From Bacteroidales bacterium UBA1180 (GTDB taxonomy: Bacteria; Bacteroidota; Bacteroidia; Bacteroidales; Paludibacteraceae), in assembly GCA_002310195.1 (NCBI GenBank), contig DBYS01000019.1, forward strand, positions 1 to 48,917: a stretch of DNA of 48,917 nucleotides, in the 5' to 3' direction. The position numbers and the translations under genes were made by a program. Position 1 is the first letter of the stretch. Every line of letters begins with the position of its first letter. Shown here piece by piece: positions 32,313-40,173 of the stretch. The notes beneath the pieces are model-generated. The model did no database searches, had not been told where the DNA came from, and saw only the letters and a list, made by a program, of their open reading frames with translations.

Positions 32313-34928
32313 TTATCTCTCAAACAGGCGGAGCAGGGACATCTTTCTCTCTCCGGCGCGGCCGGTGTACGGGTGCTCGCGCAGAGGCAGGTTAAACAGG
32401 CGGCTTCCGCGCAAGACGGTCTGCGGATGCGTGAACTCACGAAATCCCCATTCGCCGTGGTAAGCGCCCATGCCCGAGTGACCCGTGCCGTTGAACGGCA
32501 CACCTTTGACCATCATGTGGATGCACACTTCGTTGATACAACCGCCACCGTACTGCTGCGTCTGCATCACACGTTCCGCCCAGCGGATGTTACGCGTGAA
32601 CAGGTACATCGCCAATGGGTGTTCACGGTCGGCTATCGTTTCCATCAGACTGTCAACCTCTGCGTCCTTGAACGGCACAACAGGCAGCAGCGGGCAGAAC
32701 AGCTCGTGCTGCACAATCGGCTCGTCGATCTTGACGGGGTAGATGATTGTAGGCGCATATTTACGCGTCTCGCGCTCACCTGTACCGCCGAGGATGATCC
32801 GTTCCCTGTACTCGTCGGCCAGCCGCGCGCACTTGTTGTACGCTGCATCGGTGATGAGCTTCGGGTATTCGGGGTTATGCTCGGCATGCTCGCCTATCTG
32901 CGCCACGAATGCCTTGCTCAGTTCCGCCAGGAACGGCTCGGCTACCTCCTCCGCCACGGCGATCTGGTTGATGTTGATGCAGATCTGGCCGGCATTGGTG
33001 AGCTTGAAGAACGCAATCTTCCGCGCGGCATCGCTGAGGTCGGCATCTTTGCGCACCACGCACCAGTTGCCGGTCTCGCCGCCAAGTTCAAGTGCCACAG
33101 GAGTGAGGTTCTTAGCAGCCTCCGCCAGTACATGCTTGCCTACAGCCGGCGAACCGGTGTAGAAGATCTTGTCGAACCGTTGCGCCAGGCACATGTCCGC
33201 CACGTCATGACCGCCGTCGATCAGCGTCACGTACTCCGGCGGGAACACCTCGGCAAAGAACTGCTTGAGCGCTGCTGTGCAGGCCGCGGATTTCGAACTG
33301 GACTTGATCACCACCGTATTGCCGCCGGCCATAGCTGCCGCTACAACACCGATGGTCAGCAGGATAGGGAAGTTGAACGGACTGATCACCAGCGAAACGC
33401 CGTAGGGCATCTTGTACACCTTCGTTACAAGGCTCGGGAAGCACATCAGACCGCTGAAATGACGCTCCGGCCGTGACCAGCGGTGCAGACCGCTGAGCAT
33501 CTCGTTGATCTCCGTTACGATAGGTCCTATATCGCATAGGTACGCCTCTACCTGACTGCGCCCAAGATCATCCGCCAATGCCTGCTCAAACTCCGCCTCA
33601 TGCGCCAATACGGCCGCTTTCAAGCGTTTGAGCTGCTTGATGCGCCAGCGCACGGGCAAGGTTGTGCCGGTGCGGAAGAACCGGCGCTGTGCGGCAACGA
33701 TCTCACGGATTGCTCCTTCGGTAAAGCCTTCGCTATCGCTACTCGGACTAATGTTCTCACTGCTCGTGACAGCGCTGAGGATCTGACGGATATCGCTGTT
33801 GCTCAGCGTGACAGGTGCCGAGTAGTTGATAGAATCGGCAGCTATCATCGCCGTGAGTTGCTCATGGTCGCATGCGCGTACAGGTGAGGCGATCCGATCC
33901 ATGCCGCACTCCTTCATCAGGTTGCGTATGGCCTGCAGCAGATCAGGCACGCCGCAGTAGCGCGCCAGGGCGTCATACTTCTGCTTGCATATATCCTGCT
34001 GGAACTCCAGCACAGGCATGAGCATCAGAGAGATGGCCTGTCCGTGCGACAGGTGATACATCGCTCCTATGCTATGGGCAAAAGCGTGAACATAGCCCGC
34101 CAACTGGGTGTTGATGGCGTTGCCGCCGTACAGTGCCGCGCGGCACATACCCAGACGGGCGTCAATATTATCCGGCTCGCGCATCACTACGGGCAAGTGC
34201 TGAAGAATAAGTTTCACACCTTCCATCGACAGCCGCATGTCCTCGTCATCCACCTCTGTGTCGCTCACCGCCCCTTCAATGCAGTGGCTGAGCGCGTCGA
34301 TACCGCAAGCGGCCGTGACTTGTGCCGGCGCATGAACGGTTAGCTCGCTGTCAAGTACCACGTGCGTCACGTTCAGACCGATCAGCACAGTCGAGCCTTT
34401 TACACCGTGCTCGTTGCTTACCACCGCGCCAACGGTCGTCTCGGCACCCGTGCCGGCAGTTGACGGTACCATGATCAGCGGTAGTGTGCTGCCCGGTACG
34501 GGCAGGAACTTCAGCAGCAGGGCTCTCACCGGCAGATGGGGCATCTTGACGCCCGCGGCGATCATCTTACATGAGTCCATTACCGATCCGCCACCAAGCG
34601 CAATGATGCACTCGGCCTTGCTCTCCAAGGCTTGTTTGCGTCCGGCTTCGACGATGGCAATGGTAGGTTCGGAATGGATGTCAGCGAACACGCTGCAGCT
34701 GATATTGGCTGCATTCAGCGACTCGATTATTGCTTGCTCAAACCCTAACGAATGGAGCGTGCGGTCGGTAACAAGCAGTACATGCTTATAACCGCAACGC
34801 CGGCATAACTCGCCGATCTGTTTGCGCGTACCGTGCCCTTCCGTTACTTCCGGCTCGGGCAGAGGGATAGTGTGAATCACTTTCCCCGGCAAGCGGTGAA
34901 TCTGTTTGCGTAATATATACGTGTCCAT
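32313..34928 (-). CDS. Fused iron-type alcohol dehydrogenase (N) and aldehyde dehydrogenase (C)
   Basis: This 871-residue bifunctional protein has an N-terminal Fe-ADH domain (about 1-390) with GGGSVMDSCK, then metal ligands Asp211, His215, His281 and His295, all present. A short linker (about 390-403) joins an ALDH domain (403-871) with Glu614 in ALELGG and catalytic Cys650 in NAGQICIN. The ALDH part resembles family 3. AdhE has the same two catalytic types in the opposite order, with ALDH first. It may convert an acyl group or aldehyde to an alcohol, or detoxify an aldehyde; the substrate is unknown. It has no signal peptide. It follows the ICMT-like gene by 50 bp on the same strand. Confidence 0.88.
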   Translation of the reverse strand: MDTYILRKQIHRLPGKVIHTIPLPEPEVTEGHGTRKQIGELCRRCGYKHVLLVTDRTLHSLGFEQAIIESLNAANISCSVFADIHSEPTIAIVEAGRKQALESKAECIIALGGGSVMDSCKMIAAGVKMPHLPVRALLLKFLPVPGSTLPLIMVPSTAGTGAETTVGAVVSNEHGVKGSTVLIGLNVTHVVLDSELTVHAPAQVTAACGIDALSHCIEGAVSDTEVDDEDMRLSMEGVKLILQHLPVVMREPDNIDARLGMCRAALYGGNAINTQLAGYVHAFAHSIGAMYHLSHGQAISLMLMPVLEFQQDICKQKYDALARYCGVPDLLQAIRNLMKECGMDRIASPVRACDHEQLTAMIAADSINYSAPVTLSNSDIRQILSAVTSSENISPSSDSEGFTEGAIREIVAAQRRFFRTGTTLPVRWRIKQLKRLKAAVLAHEAEFEQALADDLGRSQVEAYLCDIGPIVTEINEMLSGLHRWSRPERHFSGLMCFPSLVTKVYKMPYGVSLVISPFNFPILLTIGVVAAAMAGGNTVVIKSSSKSAACTAALKQFFAEVFPPEYVTLIDGGHDVADMCLAQRFDKIFYTGSPAVGKHVLAEAAKNLTPVALELGGETGNWCVVRKDADLSDAARKIAFFKLTNAGQICININQIAVAEEVAEPFLAELSKAFVAQIGEHAEHNPEYPKLITDAAYNKCARLADEYRERIILGGTGERETRKYAPTIIYPVKIDEPIVQHELFCPLLPVVPFKDAEVDSLMETIADREHPLAMYLFTRNIRWAERVMQTQQYGGGCINEVCIHMMVKGVPFNGTGHSGMGAYHGEWGFREFTHPQTVLRGSRLFNLPLREHPYTGRAGERKMSLLRLFER

Positions 34929-34978
34929 GGTAGTATAGTAGTAATTGATTAGTCCTCAACTGTTTGCAGAACGTCCGG

Positions 34979-35455
34979 TTAGAAGAATCGTCCGGCCTGC
35001 CGGCAGTACGCCTCATATTCCTCGCCGAAGTCGCGGCGCAGACGTTTCTCCTCGGTCAGAACTTGTACGAACATAATCGCAAAGAATACTCCCCACACCA
35101 ACACAGCCTGCCATGTCCACAGCCACACGGCGAACCCCGCCAGGTATGTCAGCGTGCCGGTGAGCATGGGATTACGGTTGATGCGGTACGGGCCGTCGGT
35201 CATCAGGTGTTGTGTGCGCGGCGCAACCTCATGTCCGAAAGCGTCCATCGGGTTGCCCTTGCCGCGACGTTTCATATACACGATCGTCCATACGCTCAGC
35301 GACAGTCCGCTAATCATCAGTATGCCCGTCACAGATGCTCGCAACGCGCCTATATGCACCAGTGCCGGCATGCCTGATGCCAGCCACATAACAATCGGCA
35401 GCAATGCTACGAACAGCACACCGCCCAACAGATAACCGAAGATCTCCTTCTTCAT
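34979..35455 (-). CDS. ICMT/PEMT-like membrane methyltransferase
   Basis: The 158-residue protein has about four membrane segments and the isoprenylcysteine methyltransferase-type motif near residues 89-97 (DGPYRINRNPM). The helix-loop signature VQVLTEEKRLRRDFGEEYEAYCRQ follows near the C-terminus. These bind S-adenosylmethionine at the membrane. Methylation of a small isoprenoid or a phospholipid is the usual role. It lies between the porin-like gene (15 bp) and the ADH/ALDH gene (50 bp) and probably shares their transcript. Confidence 0.85.
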   Translation of the reverse strand: MKKEIFGYLLGGVLFVALLPIVMWLASGMPALVHIGALRASVTGILMISGLSLSVWTIVYMKRRGKGNPMDAFGHEVAPRTQHLMTDGPYRINRNPMLTGTLTYLAGFAVWLWTWQAVLVWGVFFAIMFVQVLTEEKRLRRDFGEEYEAYCRQAGRFF

Positions 35456-35470
35456 TGGTGATGAAAAGAT

Positions 35471-36253
35471 TTATAACGAATACACGAAACTCACATGCCA
35501 CTGCCACTCCCACATACGGTCCTTCGAATAGACCGGCGTGCGTAGCAGATTGTTCAGTCCGAAGTCATACCCTGCCTCCAGACGGTAACGATCCCATGTC
35601 AGTCCGCCGCCTACGCCGAGCTGGATGTTCGTGCGGAACAGATCCTTGCTGATGTACTTGTCGTACGTGTCAAGCCGTTTGCCCTGTGCGAGCAGCCATG
35701 TGCGTGTGGCATCACTGACCTGGGCATCGATATAATCGGTCTCAGCCAAGCCCAGCATCAGTTGCGGACCGGCATACAGGTGCATGCTGAGTTGCTTGTA
35801 GAGCGGTATGTTATATTGTACGCGCACGGGGATGGTCAGCGCATGCTCTACGATATGGTTGTTCACCACCTCTGTCTGCACCTGTTCGCTGCTCACGGAG
35901 TGATAGTGCTGCCTGCTCACGCCGTACATAACACTATACAGCAGCCCGATGTTCACAGAGAACCGCTTGGGCAGCGCCATGTCGAATTGCGCGCCCACAC
36001 GTGCGCCGTGGAGGTAGAGTGCACTGATCGTGTCACTGAACATCCGTTGGTGCCCTTGCGAATAACCGCCTTCCACGCGGTAGGTGATGCCAAAGGCATA
36101 GTTTTCCTGTGCCTGCTCGGTGCGTGTGGGATCGAAGAAGTCGTGCTGTTCCAATCCGCCGGTGCGGATGGATTTGTCCTGTGCAACCATCCGGCTACTC
36201 ATACCGAACAGACAGATTAACAATATACAGAGTGCTACAATCTTGCTTTGCAT
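35471..36253 (-). CDS. Outer-membrane beta-barrel protein (porin-like)
   Basis: The 260-residue protein has a signal peptide (MQSKIVALCILLICLFGMSSRMVAQ), then an acidic stretch and a region of about eight alternating beta strands (VRVQYNIPLYKQLSMHLYAG, LGVGGGLTWDRYRLEAG), ending with WQWHVSFVYSL. This is the pattern of small Bacteroidetes outer-membrane barrels. No substrate can be read. It is driven by the promoter at 36291-36322 and is the first gene of the run to 32313. Confidence 0.8.
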   Translation of the reverse strand: MQSKIVALCILLICLFGMSSRMVAQDKSIRTGGLEQHDFFDPTRTEQAQENYAFGITYRVEGGYSQGHQRMFSDTISALYLHGARVGAQFDMALPKRFSVNIGLLYSVMYGVSRQHYHSVSSEQVQTEVVNNHIVEHALTIPVRVQYNIPLYKQLSMHLYAGPQLMLGLAETDYIDAQVSDATRTWLLAQGKRLDTYDKYISKDLFRTNIQLGVGGGLTWDRYRLEAGYDFGLNNLLRTPVYSKDRMWEWQWHVSFVYSL

Positions 36254-36290
36254 AATGATGCTACCACGTTCTGTGGGCTATTTTGACACA

Positions 36291-36322
36291 CAAAGGTACA
36301 AAAAACAAATCAAAAGTGCAAA
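36291..36322 (-). promoter_or_regulatory. Promoter of the porin-like/ICMT/ADH-ALDH run
   Basis: On the minus strand, TTTG (36322-36319), a 20-bp spacer and TACCTTTG (36298-36291). The start codon follows at 36253. Confidence 0.78.
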
Positions 36323-36357
36323 TAATTAAGCAAAAAAGTGTTTTTTCTTTGCGAAAA

Positions 36358-36389
36358 TTTGCATAATTGAAAATAAAGTTGTACCTTTG
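36358..36389 (+). promoter_or_regulatory. Promoter of the tRNA-Glu/rpsT unit
   Basis: TTTG at 36358-36361, a 20-bp spacer and TACCTTTG at 36382-36389. A leader of about 80 nt with hairpins precedes the tRNA. Confidence 0.8.
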
Positions 36390-36477
36390 CATCCGCTTTT
36401 TTCGCGAAAAGTCTCCGGAGCGCGCCCTTAAGCACCTCTCGGGGTCCCCGAAAGAACATGAAATGTTGTTTTGGCGA

Positions 36478-36549
36478 GGTCCATTCGTCTATCGGTTAGG
36501 ACGAGAGATTTTCATTCTCTAAAGAGCAGTTCGACTCTGCTATGGACTA
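36478..36549 (+). tRNA. tRNA-Glu (anticodon TTC)
   Basis: Full cloverleaf. The acceptor GGTCCAT pairs with ATGGACT (G-U at the end). The D arm contains the TCGGTTAGGACG-type loop. The anticodon stem AGAGA/TCTCT holds the loop TTTTCAT with TTC in the middle. The T arm GCAGTTCGACTCTGC is complete. CCA is not encoded. It lies 65 bp before rpsT. Confidence 0.93.
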
Positions 36550-36613
36550 CAACATAATTATAAGTTTAACCATAAAATTAACTGCGAGGGTTGGATACCC
36601 TCATTGATAAACA

Positions 36614-36868
36614 ATGGCAAATCACAAATCATCATTGAAGCGCATACGCCAGACTGCAGCTCGTAAGGCTCGCAATCACTATTATGCCAAGACCGCCCGC
36701 AACGCCGTTCGTGACCTCCGCGCCACCAACGACAAGGCTGCTGCTGCAGCTATGTTGCCCAAGGTAAGCTCCATGCTCGACAAGCTGGCTAAGCGCAACA
36801 TCATCCACGACAACAAGGCCGCTAACCTCAAGTCGAAGCTGGCTATCTACATCAACAAGCTCGCTTAA
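36614..36868 (+). CDS. rpsT: 30S ribosomal protein S20
   Basis: This 84-residue basic protein begins MANHKSSLKRIRQTAARKA, the S20 signature, with regular Ala/Lys helices throughout (NAVRDLRA, AAAAAMLPKVSSMLDKLAK). It binds 16S rRNA in the small subunit. It follows tRNA-Glu by 65 bp and ends with a terminator at 36891-36920. The leader from the tRNA promoter may serve both. Confidence 0.97.
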   Translation: MANHKSSLKRIRQTAARKARNHYYAKTARNAVRDLRATNDKAAAAAMLPKVSSMLDKLAKRNIIHDNKAANLKSKLAIYINKLA

Positions 36869-36890
36869 GCTGTTGCGCCTTGCAGAGCAT

Positions 36891-36920
36891 AGGGGCTGCC
36901 ATACGTGGTGGCCTCTTTTT
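36891..36920 (+). terminator. Intrinsic terminator after rpsT
   Basis: AGGGGCTGCCA pairs with TGGTGGCCTCT across a TACG loop, with a few wobbles, followed by TTTTT. It is close upstream of clpP, with no clear promoter in the 11-bp gap, so it may act as a partial terminator. Confidence 0.65.
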
Positions 36921-36931
36921 CGCGTAAATAA

Positions 36932-37639
36932 ATGACATTAGATACAATGAACGATTTCCTGAAATTCGCAACCGCACAGGGCATGAACAGCATGCATGTC
37001 GAGAGAGTAATGAACGATGCCATGGCTTCCATGGCCACTCAGCCTAAGGCAAACTACATCAGTCCGTCGATCCTCGAGGAGCGCCAACTCAACGTGACGC
37101 AGATGGATGTTTTCTCCCGTCTGATGATGGATCGCATCATCTTCCTCGGCACAGAGATCAACGATTACACTGCTAATGTTATTCAGGCGCAACTTTTGTA
37201 CCTGAATTCCGCTGAACCTGACCGCGACATCCATCTGTACCTGAATACCCCCGGCGGGTCGGTCTATGCCGGATTGGGCATCTACGACACGATGCAGTTC
37301 GTGTCGTCGAAGGTTAGCACGATGTGTACGGGCATGGCAGCTTCGATGGGCGCTGTGCTGCTCGTGGCAGGTGAAGCAGGTATGCGCAGTGCACTTCCTC
37401 ACTCCCGTGTGATGATCCACCAACCGATGGGCGGCATACAAGGCCAGGCCAGTGATATAGAAATCACCGCGCGCGAGATCCTCAAACTCAAAGACGAACT
37501 CTACCAGATCATTGCCGATCACTCGCATCAGACCGTCAAAAAGATCCGTCAGGATGCCGATCGCGACTATTGGATGACTGCCAATGAGGCACTCGCATAC
37601 GGAATGATTGACCGCGTGTACACCAAGTCGGAGAGATAG
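36932..37639 (+). CDS. clpP: ATP-dependent Clp protease proteolytic subunit ClpP
   Basis: The 235-residue serine protease subunit forms the ClpP tetradecamer and degrades proteins unfolded by ClpX. The catalytic triad is Ser138 in GMAASMGAVLL, His163 in SRVMIHQP and Asp212 in DADRDYWM. LNTPGGSVYAG, the oxyanion loop, is near residue 105. The start at 36932 gives a ~40-residue N-terminal extension compared with many ClpPs, and an alternative ATG lies at 36947. clpX starts 20 bp after the stop. Confidence 0.96.
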   Translation: MTLDTMNDFLKFATAQGMNSMHVERVMNDAMASMATQPKANYISPSILEERQLNVTQMDVFSRLMMDRIIFLGTEINDYTANVIQAQLLYLNSAEPDRDIHLYLNTPGGSVYAGLGIYDTMQFVSSKVSTMCTGMAASMGAVLLVAGEAGMRSALPHSRVMIHQPMGGIQGQASDIEITAREILKLKDELYQIIADHSHQTVKKIRQDADRDYWMTANEALAYGMIDRVYTKSER

Positions 37640-37658
37640 TTTAGTTAAAAGAATAGCG

Positions 37659-38951
37659 ATGAAGAAGGATAAAGGAAGATGTGCGTTCTGCGGCCGTGAC
37701 CTGCCGTACGAGCAGTTGTTTCAGGGAGTGGACGGCCAGTTTATCTGCTTCGACTGCGTCGAAGGCGCACACGACATATTGGCGGAACAAGACCTGCTTG
37801 ACGGCGGTTTGGAGGTTGAGGCAGATCGCAGCCGTCGCAAGGACAGGGAGCGTGCCGAGGCTGCCAAGGCCGGAATAAAGAACTCCGGTAAACTTGACAT
37901 GAAATCCCTGCCGCGTCCGACGCAGATCAAGGCCTTCCTTGACCAGTATGTGATTGGTCAGGATGATGCAAAGAAGCACCTCGCTGTGGCCGTATATAAC
38001 CATTACAAACGTCTGCTTCAGCCCGACTCAGCCGACGGTGTGGAGATCGAGAAATCGAACATCATCCTCGTCGGTTCGACCGGTACGGGTAAGACGCTCA
38101 TGGCGCGCACCATAGCGAAGATGCTTGCCGTACCGTTCACCATAGTCGATGCCACAGTGCTCACCGAGGCAGGTTATGTGGGCGAGGATGTGGAGTCGCT
38201 GCTTGTACGTCTGCTTCAGGAGGCGGATTATGACCTCAAGAAGGCCGAACGCGGCATTGTGTTCATCGACGAGATCGATAAGATCGCTCGCAAGAGCGAC
38301 AACCCGTCCATCACCCGTGACGTGTCGGGCGAAGGTGTGCAGCAGGCGCTGCTCAAACTCCTGGAAGGCTCGATCGTCAATGTGCCGCCCAAGGGTGGAC
38401 GCAAGCACCCTGAACAGGAGTTTATCCATGTCAATACGCAGAACATCCTTTTCATCTGCGGCGGCGCGTTCGACGGCATAGAGAAGAAGATAGCCCAGCG
38501 CCTGAACACACAGGTGGTAGGTTTCGAGTCCCAGAACAAAACCAAGCGTATCGACAAGAACAATATGCTCCAGTACATTGCTCCGCAAGACTTGAAAGCT
38601 TTTGGCCTCATACCCGAGATCATTGGTCGTCTGCCAATCATCACGTACCTCGATCCGCTTGACCGTTCGGCACTCAAACGCATTCTTACCGAGCCCAAGA
38701 ACGCTATCACCAAGCAGTACGAGAAGTTGATGAAGATGGACGGCGTGCGTCTCACGTTCGAAGAGGCTGCGCTCGATTACATCGTCGACAAAGCTATCGA
38801 GTTCAAGCTCGGTGCGCGCGGCCTGCGCAGCCTGACGGAAACGATCATGATGGACATCATGTTCGACATTCCCAAGAAAGACTGCACGATCACCCGTGAG
38901 ATGGCCGAGCAGAAACTTGCCAAGATTGACGCTAATCGCTTAGTTGCATAG
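37659..38951 (+). CDS. clpX: ATP-dependent Clp protease ATPase ClpX
   Basis: The 430-residue AAA+ unfoldase delivers substrates to ClpP. It has the N-terminal C4 zinc domain (Cys8, Cys11, Cys30, Cys33), Walker A GSTGTGKT, Walker B IVFIDEIDKIA, the pore loop region (EAGYVGEDVESL) and a C-terminal ARGLRSLTE sensor motif. The start at 37659 (MKKDKGRCAFCG) is preferred over the upstream in-frame ATG inside clpP because it fits the family N-terminus. It follows clpP by 20 bp, and rmuC starts 2 bp after it. Confidence 0.96.
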   Translation: MKKDKGRCAFCGRDLPYEQLFQGVDGQFICFDCVEGAHDILAEQDLLDGGLEVEADRSRRKDRERAEAAKAGIKNSGKLDMKSLPRPTQIKAFLDQYVIGQDDAKKHLAVAVYNHYKRLLQPDSADGVEIEKSNIILVGSTGTGKTLMARTIAKMLAVPFTIVDATVLTEAGYVGEDVESLLVRLLQEADYDLKKAERGIVFIDEIDKIARKSDNPSITRDVSGEGVQQALLKLLEGSIVNVPPKGGRKHPEQEFIHVNTQNILFICGGAFDGIEKKIAQRLNTQVVGFESQNKTKRIDKNNMLQYIAPQDLKAFGLIPEIIGRLPIITYLDPLDRSALKRILTEPKNAITKQYEKLMKMDGVRLTFEEAALDYIVDKAIEFKLGARGLRSLTETIMMDIMFDIPKKDCTITREMAEQKLAKIDANRLVA

Positions 38952-38953
38952 TT

Positions 38954-40054
38954 ATGGAAATGATTGTTGCTTGTATCGTTCTGGTTGTCGCTGTGCTGAT
39001 AGGCATTGCGGCCGTGTGGCTCGTTGTGCAGCAGAAGAAAGAAACCGAGCGCATGCAGCAACGGCTGACCACCGAGTTCGAGAATATAGCCAATCGTGTA
39101 CTACAGCAGCGTCAGGACGATTTCACGCAGCAGAGCAGCAAGCAGCTCGGCGATATCCTATTGCCGCTCAACGAACGCATCAAAGATTTCCGCGAACAGG
39201 TCAATACTGCTTTCAGTCAGGAGACGCGCGAGAAAGCTTCGCTGCAAGCCGAACTGCGCCAACTCATCGAGCTCAACCAGACCCTGTCTAGAGACGCGAC
39301 CAGCCTCACGCAGGCGCTCAAGGGTGACGTTAAGAAACAAGGTAACTGGGGCGAGTTCATCTTGGAGAAAGTGCTCGAAGCCTCCGGCCTCAGAAAAGGT
39401 ATTGAGTACGACCGTGAGGTGGTCGTTCATGGCGTGGAAGGTGATACGCTCCGTCCGGATGTGATCATTCGTATGCCCGACAACAAACACATCATCGTCG
39501 ATTCGAAGGTATCGCTTGTGGCTTACGAACAATTGCAGCACGCCGAGACCGATGAGCAGTACAAGGCCATCCTCAAGGCGCATGTCGAGTCGCTCAAGCA
39601 ACACGTCAAGGAACTGTACGATAAGCAGTATCAGCGCGCCACAGGACTGAACACACCGGACTTCGTGCTGATGTTCGTGCCCATCGAAGCTTCGTACAGC
39701 GTGGCAATACAAGCCGACAGTACGCTTTACGATTATGCGCTTGAGCGCAAGATCGTTATCGTTAGCCCGACTACGTTGCTCGCTACATTGCATACCATCA
39801 GTTATGTCTGGAAACAGGATAACCAGAGCAAGAACGCCCTCGAGATAGCTCGTCTGGCCGGTGCGATGTACGACAAACTCTCTGGCGCACTCGAGGATTT
39901 CCAGAAAGTGCAGAAGAGTCTCGATGCCGCGCAAAAGTCCTACGAAGAGACGTACAAGAAACTCTCCGAAGGCAAAGGCAACGTACTGACCACTGCCGAC
40001 AAGATCCGCGAACTCGGGGCCAAGGCCAGCAAGTCGCTACCGCAAAACGAATAA
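38954..40054 (+). CDS. rmuC: RmuC-family protein
   Basis: The 366-residue protein has an N-terminal membrane anchor (EMIVACIVLVVAVLIGIAAVW), a long coiled coil (about 25-120) and the RmuC core (WGEFILEKVLEASGL, LRPDVIIRMPDN, IIVDSKVSL, IVSPTTLLATLHTI). The DSK and related residues belong to a PD-(D/E)XK-like fold. RmuC proteins limit DNA rearrangements. It follows clpX by 2 bp and is closed by a terminator at 40059-40081. Confidence 0.9.
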   Translation: MEMIVACIVLVVAVLIGIAAVWLVVQQKKETERMQQRLTTEFENIANRVLQQRQDDFTQQSSKQLGDILLPLNERIKDFREQVNTAFSQETREKASLQAELRQLIELNQTLSRDATSLTQALKGDVKKQGNWGEFILEKVLEASGLRKGIEYDREVVVHGVEGDTLRPDVIIRMPDNKHIIVDSKVSLVAYEQLQHAETDEQYKAILKAHVESLKQHVKELYDKQYQRATGLNTPDFVLMFVPIEASYSVAIQADSTLYDYALERKIVIVSPTTLLATLHTISYVWKQDNQSKNALEIARLAGAMYDKLSGALEDFQKVQKSLDAAQKSYEETYKKLSEGKGNVLTTADKIRELGAKASKSLPQNE

Positions 40055-40058
40055 TCAG

Positions 40059-40081
40059 TGCCACCGCATGGTGGCATTTTT
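40059..40081 (+). terminator. Intrinsic terminator after rmuC
   Basis: TGCCACC pairs with GGTGGCA across a short loop and is followed by TTTTT. It ends the clpP-clpX-rmuC unit. Confidence 0.8.
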
Positions 40082-40108
40082 ATGAAGCAAAATACCCACA
40101 AATAGGGA

Positions 40109-40139
40109 TTGCATATATCAATTATTTTTCGTACCTTTG
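40109..40139 (+). promoter_or_regulatory. Promoter of the feoB operon
   Basis: TTG at 40109-40111, a 20-bp spacer and TACCTTTG at 40132-40139. feoB starts at 40174. Confidence 0.78.
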
Positions 40140-40173
40140 CAGCGTAATTCACAGAAAATAACTAACAGTAGGT

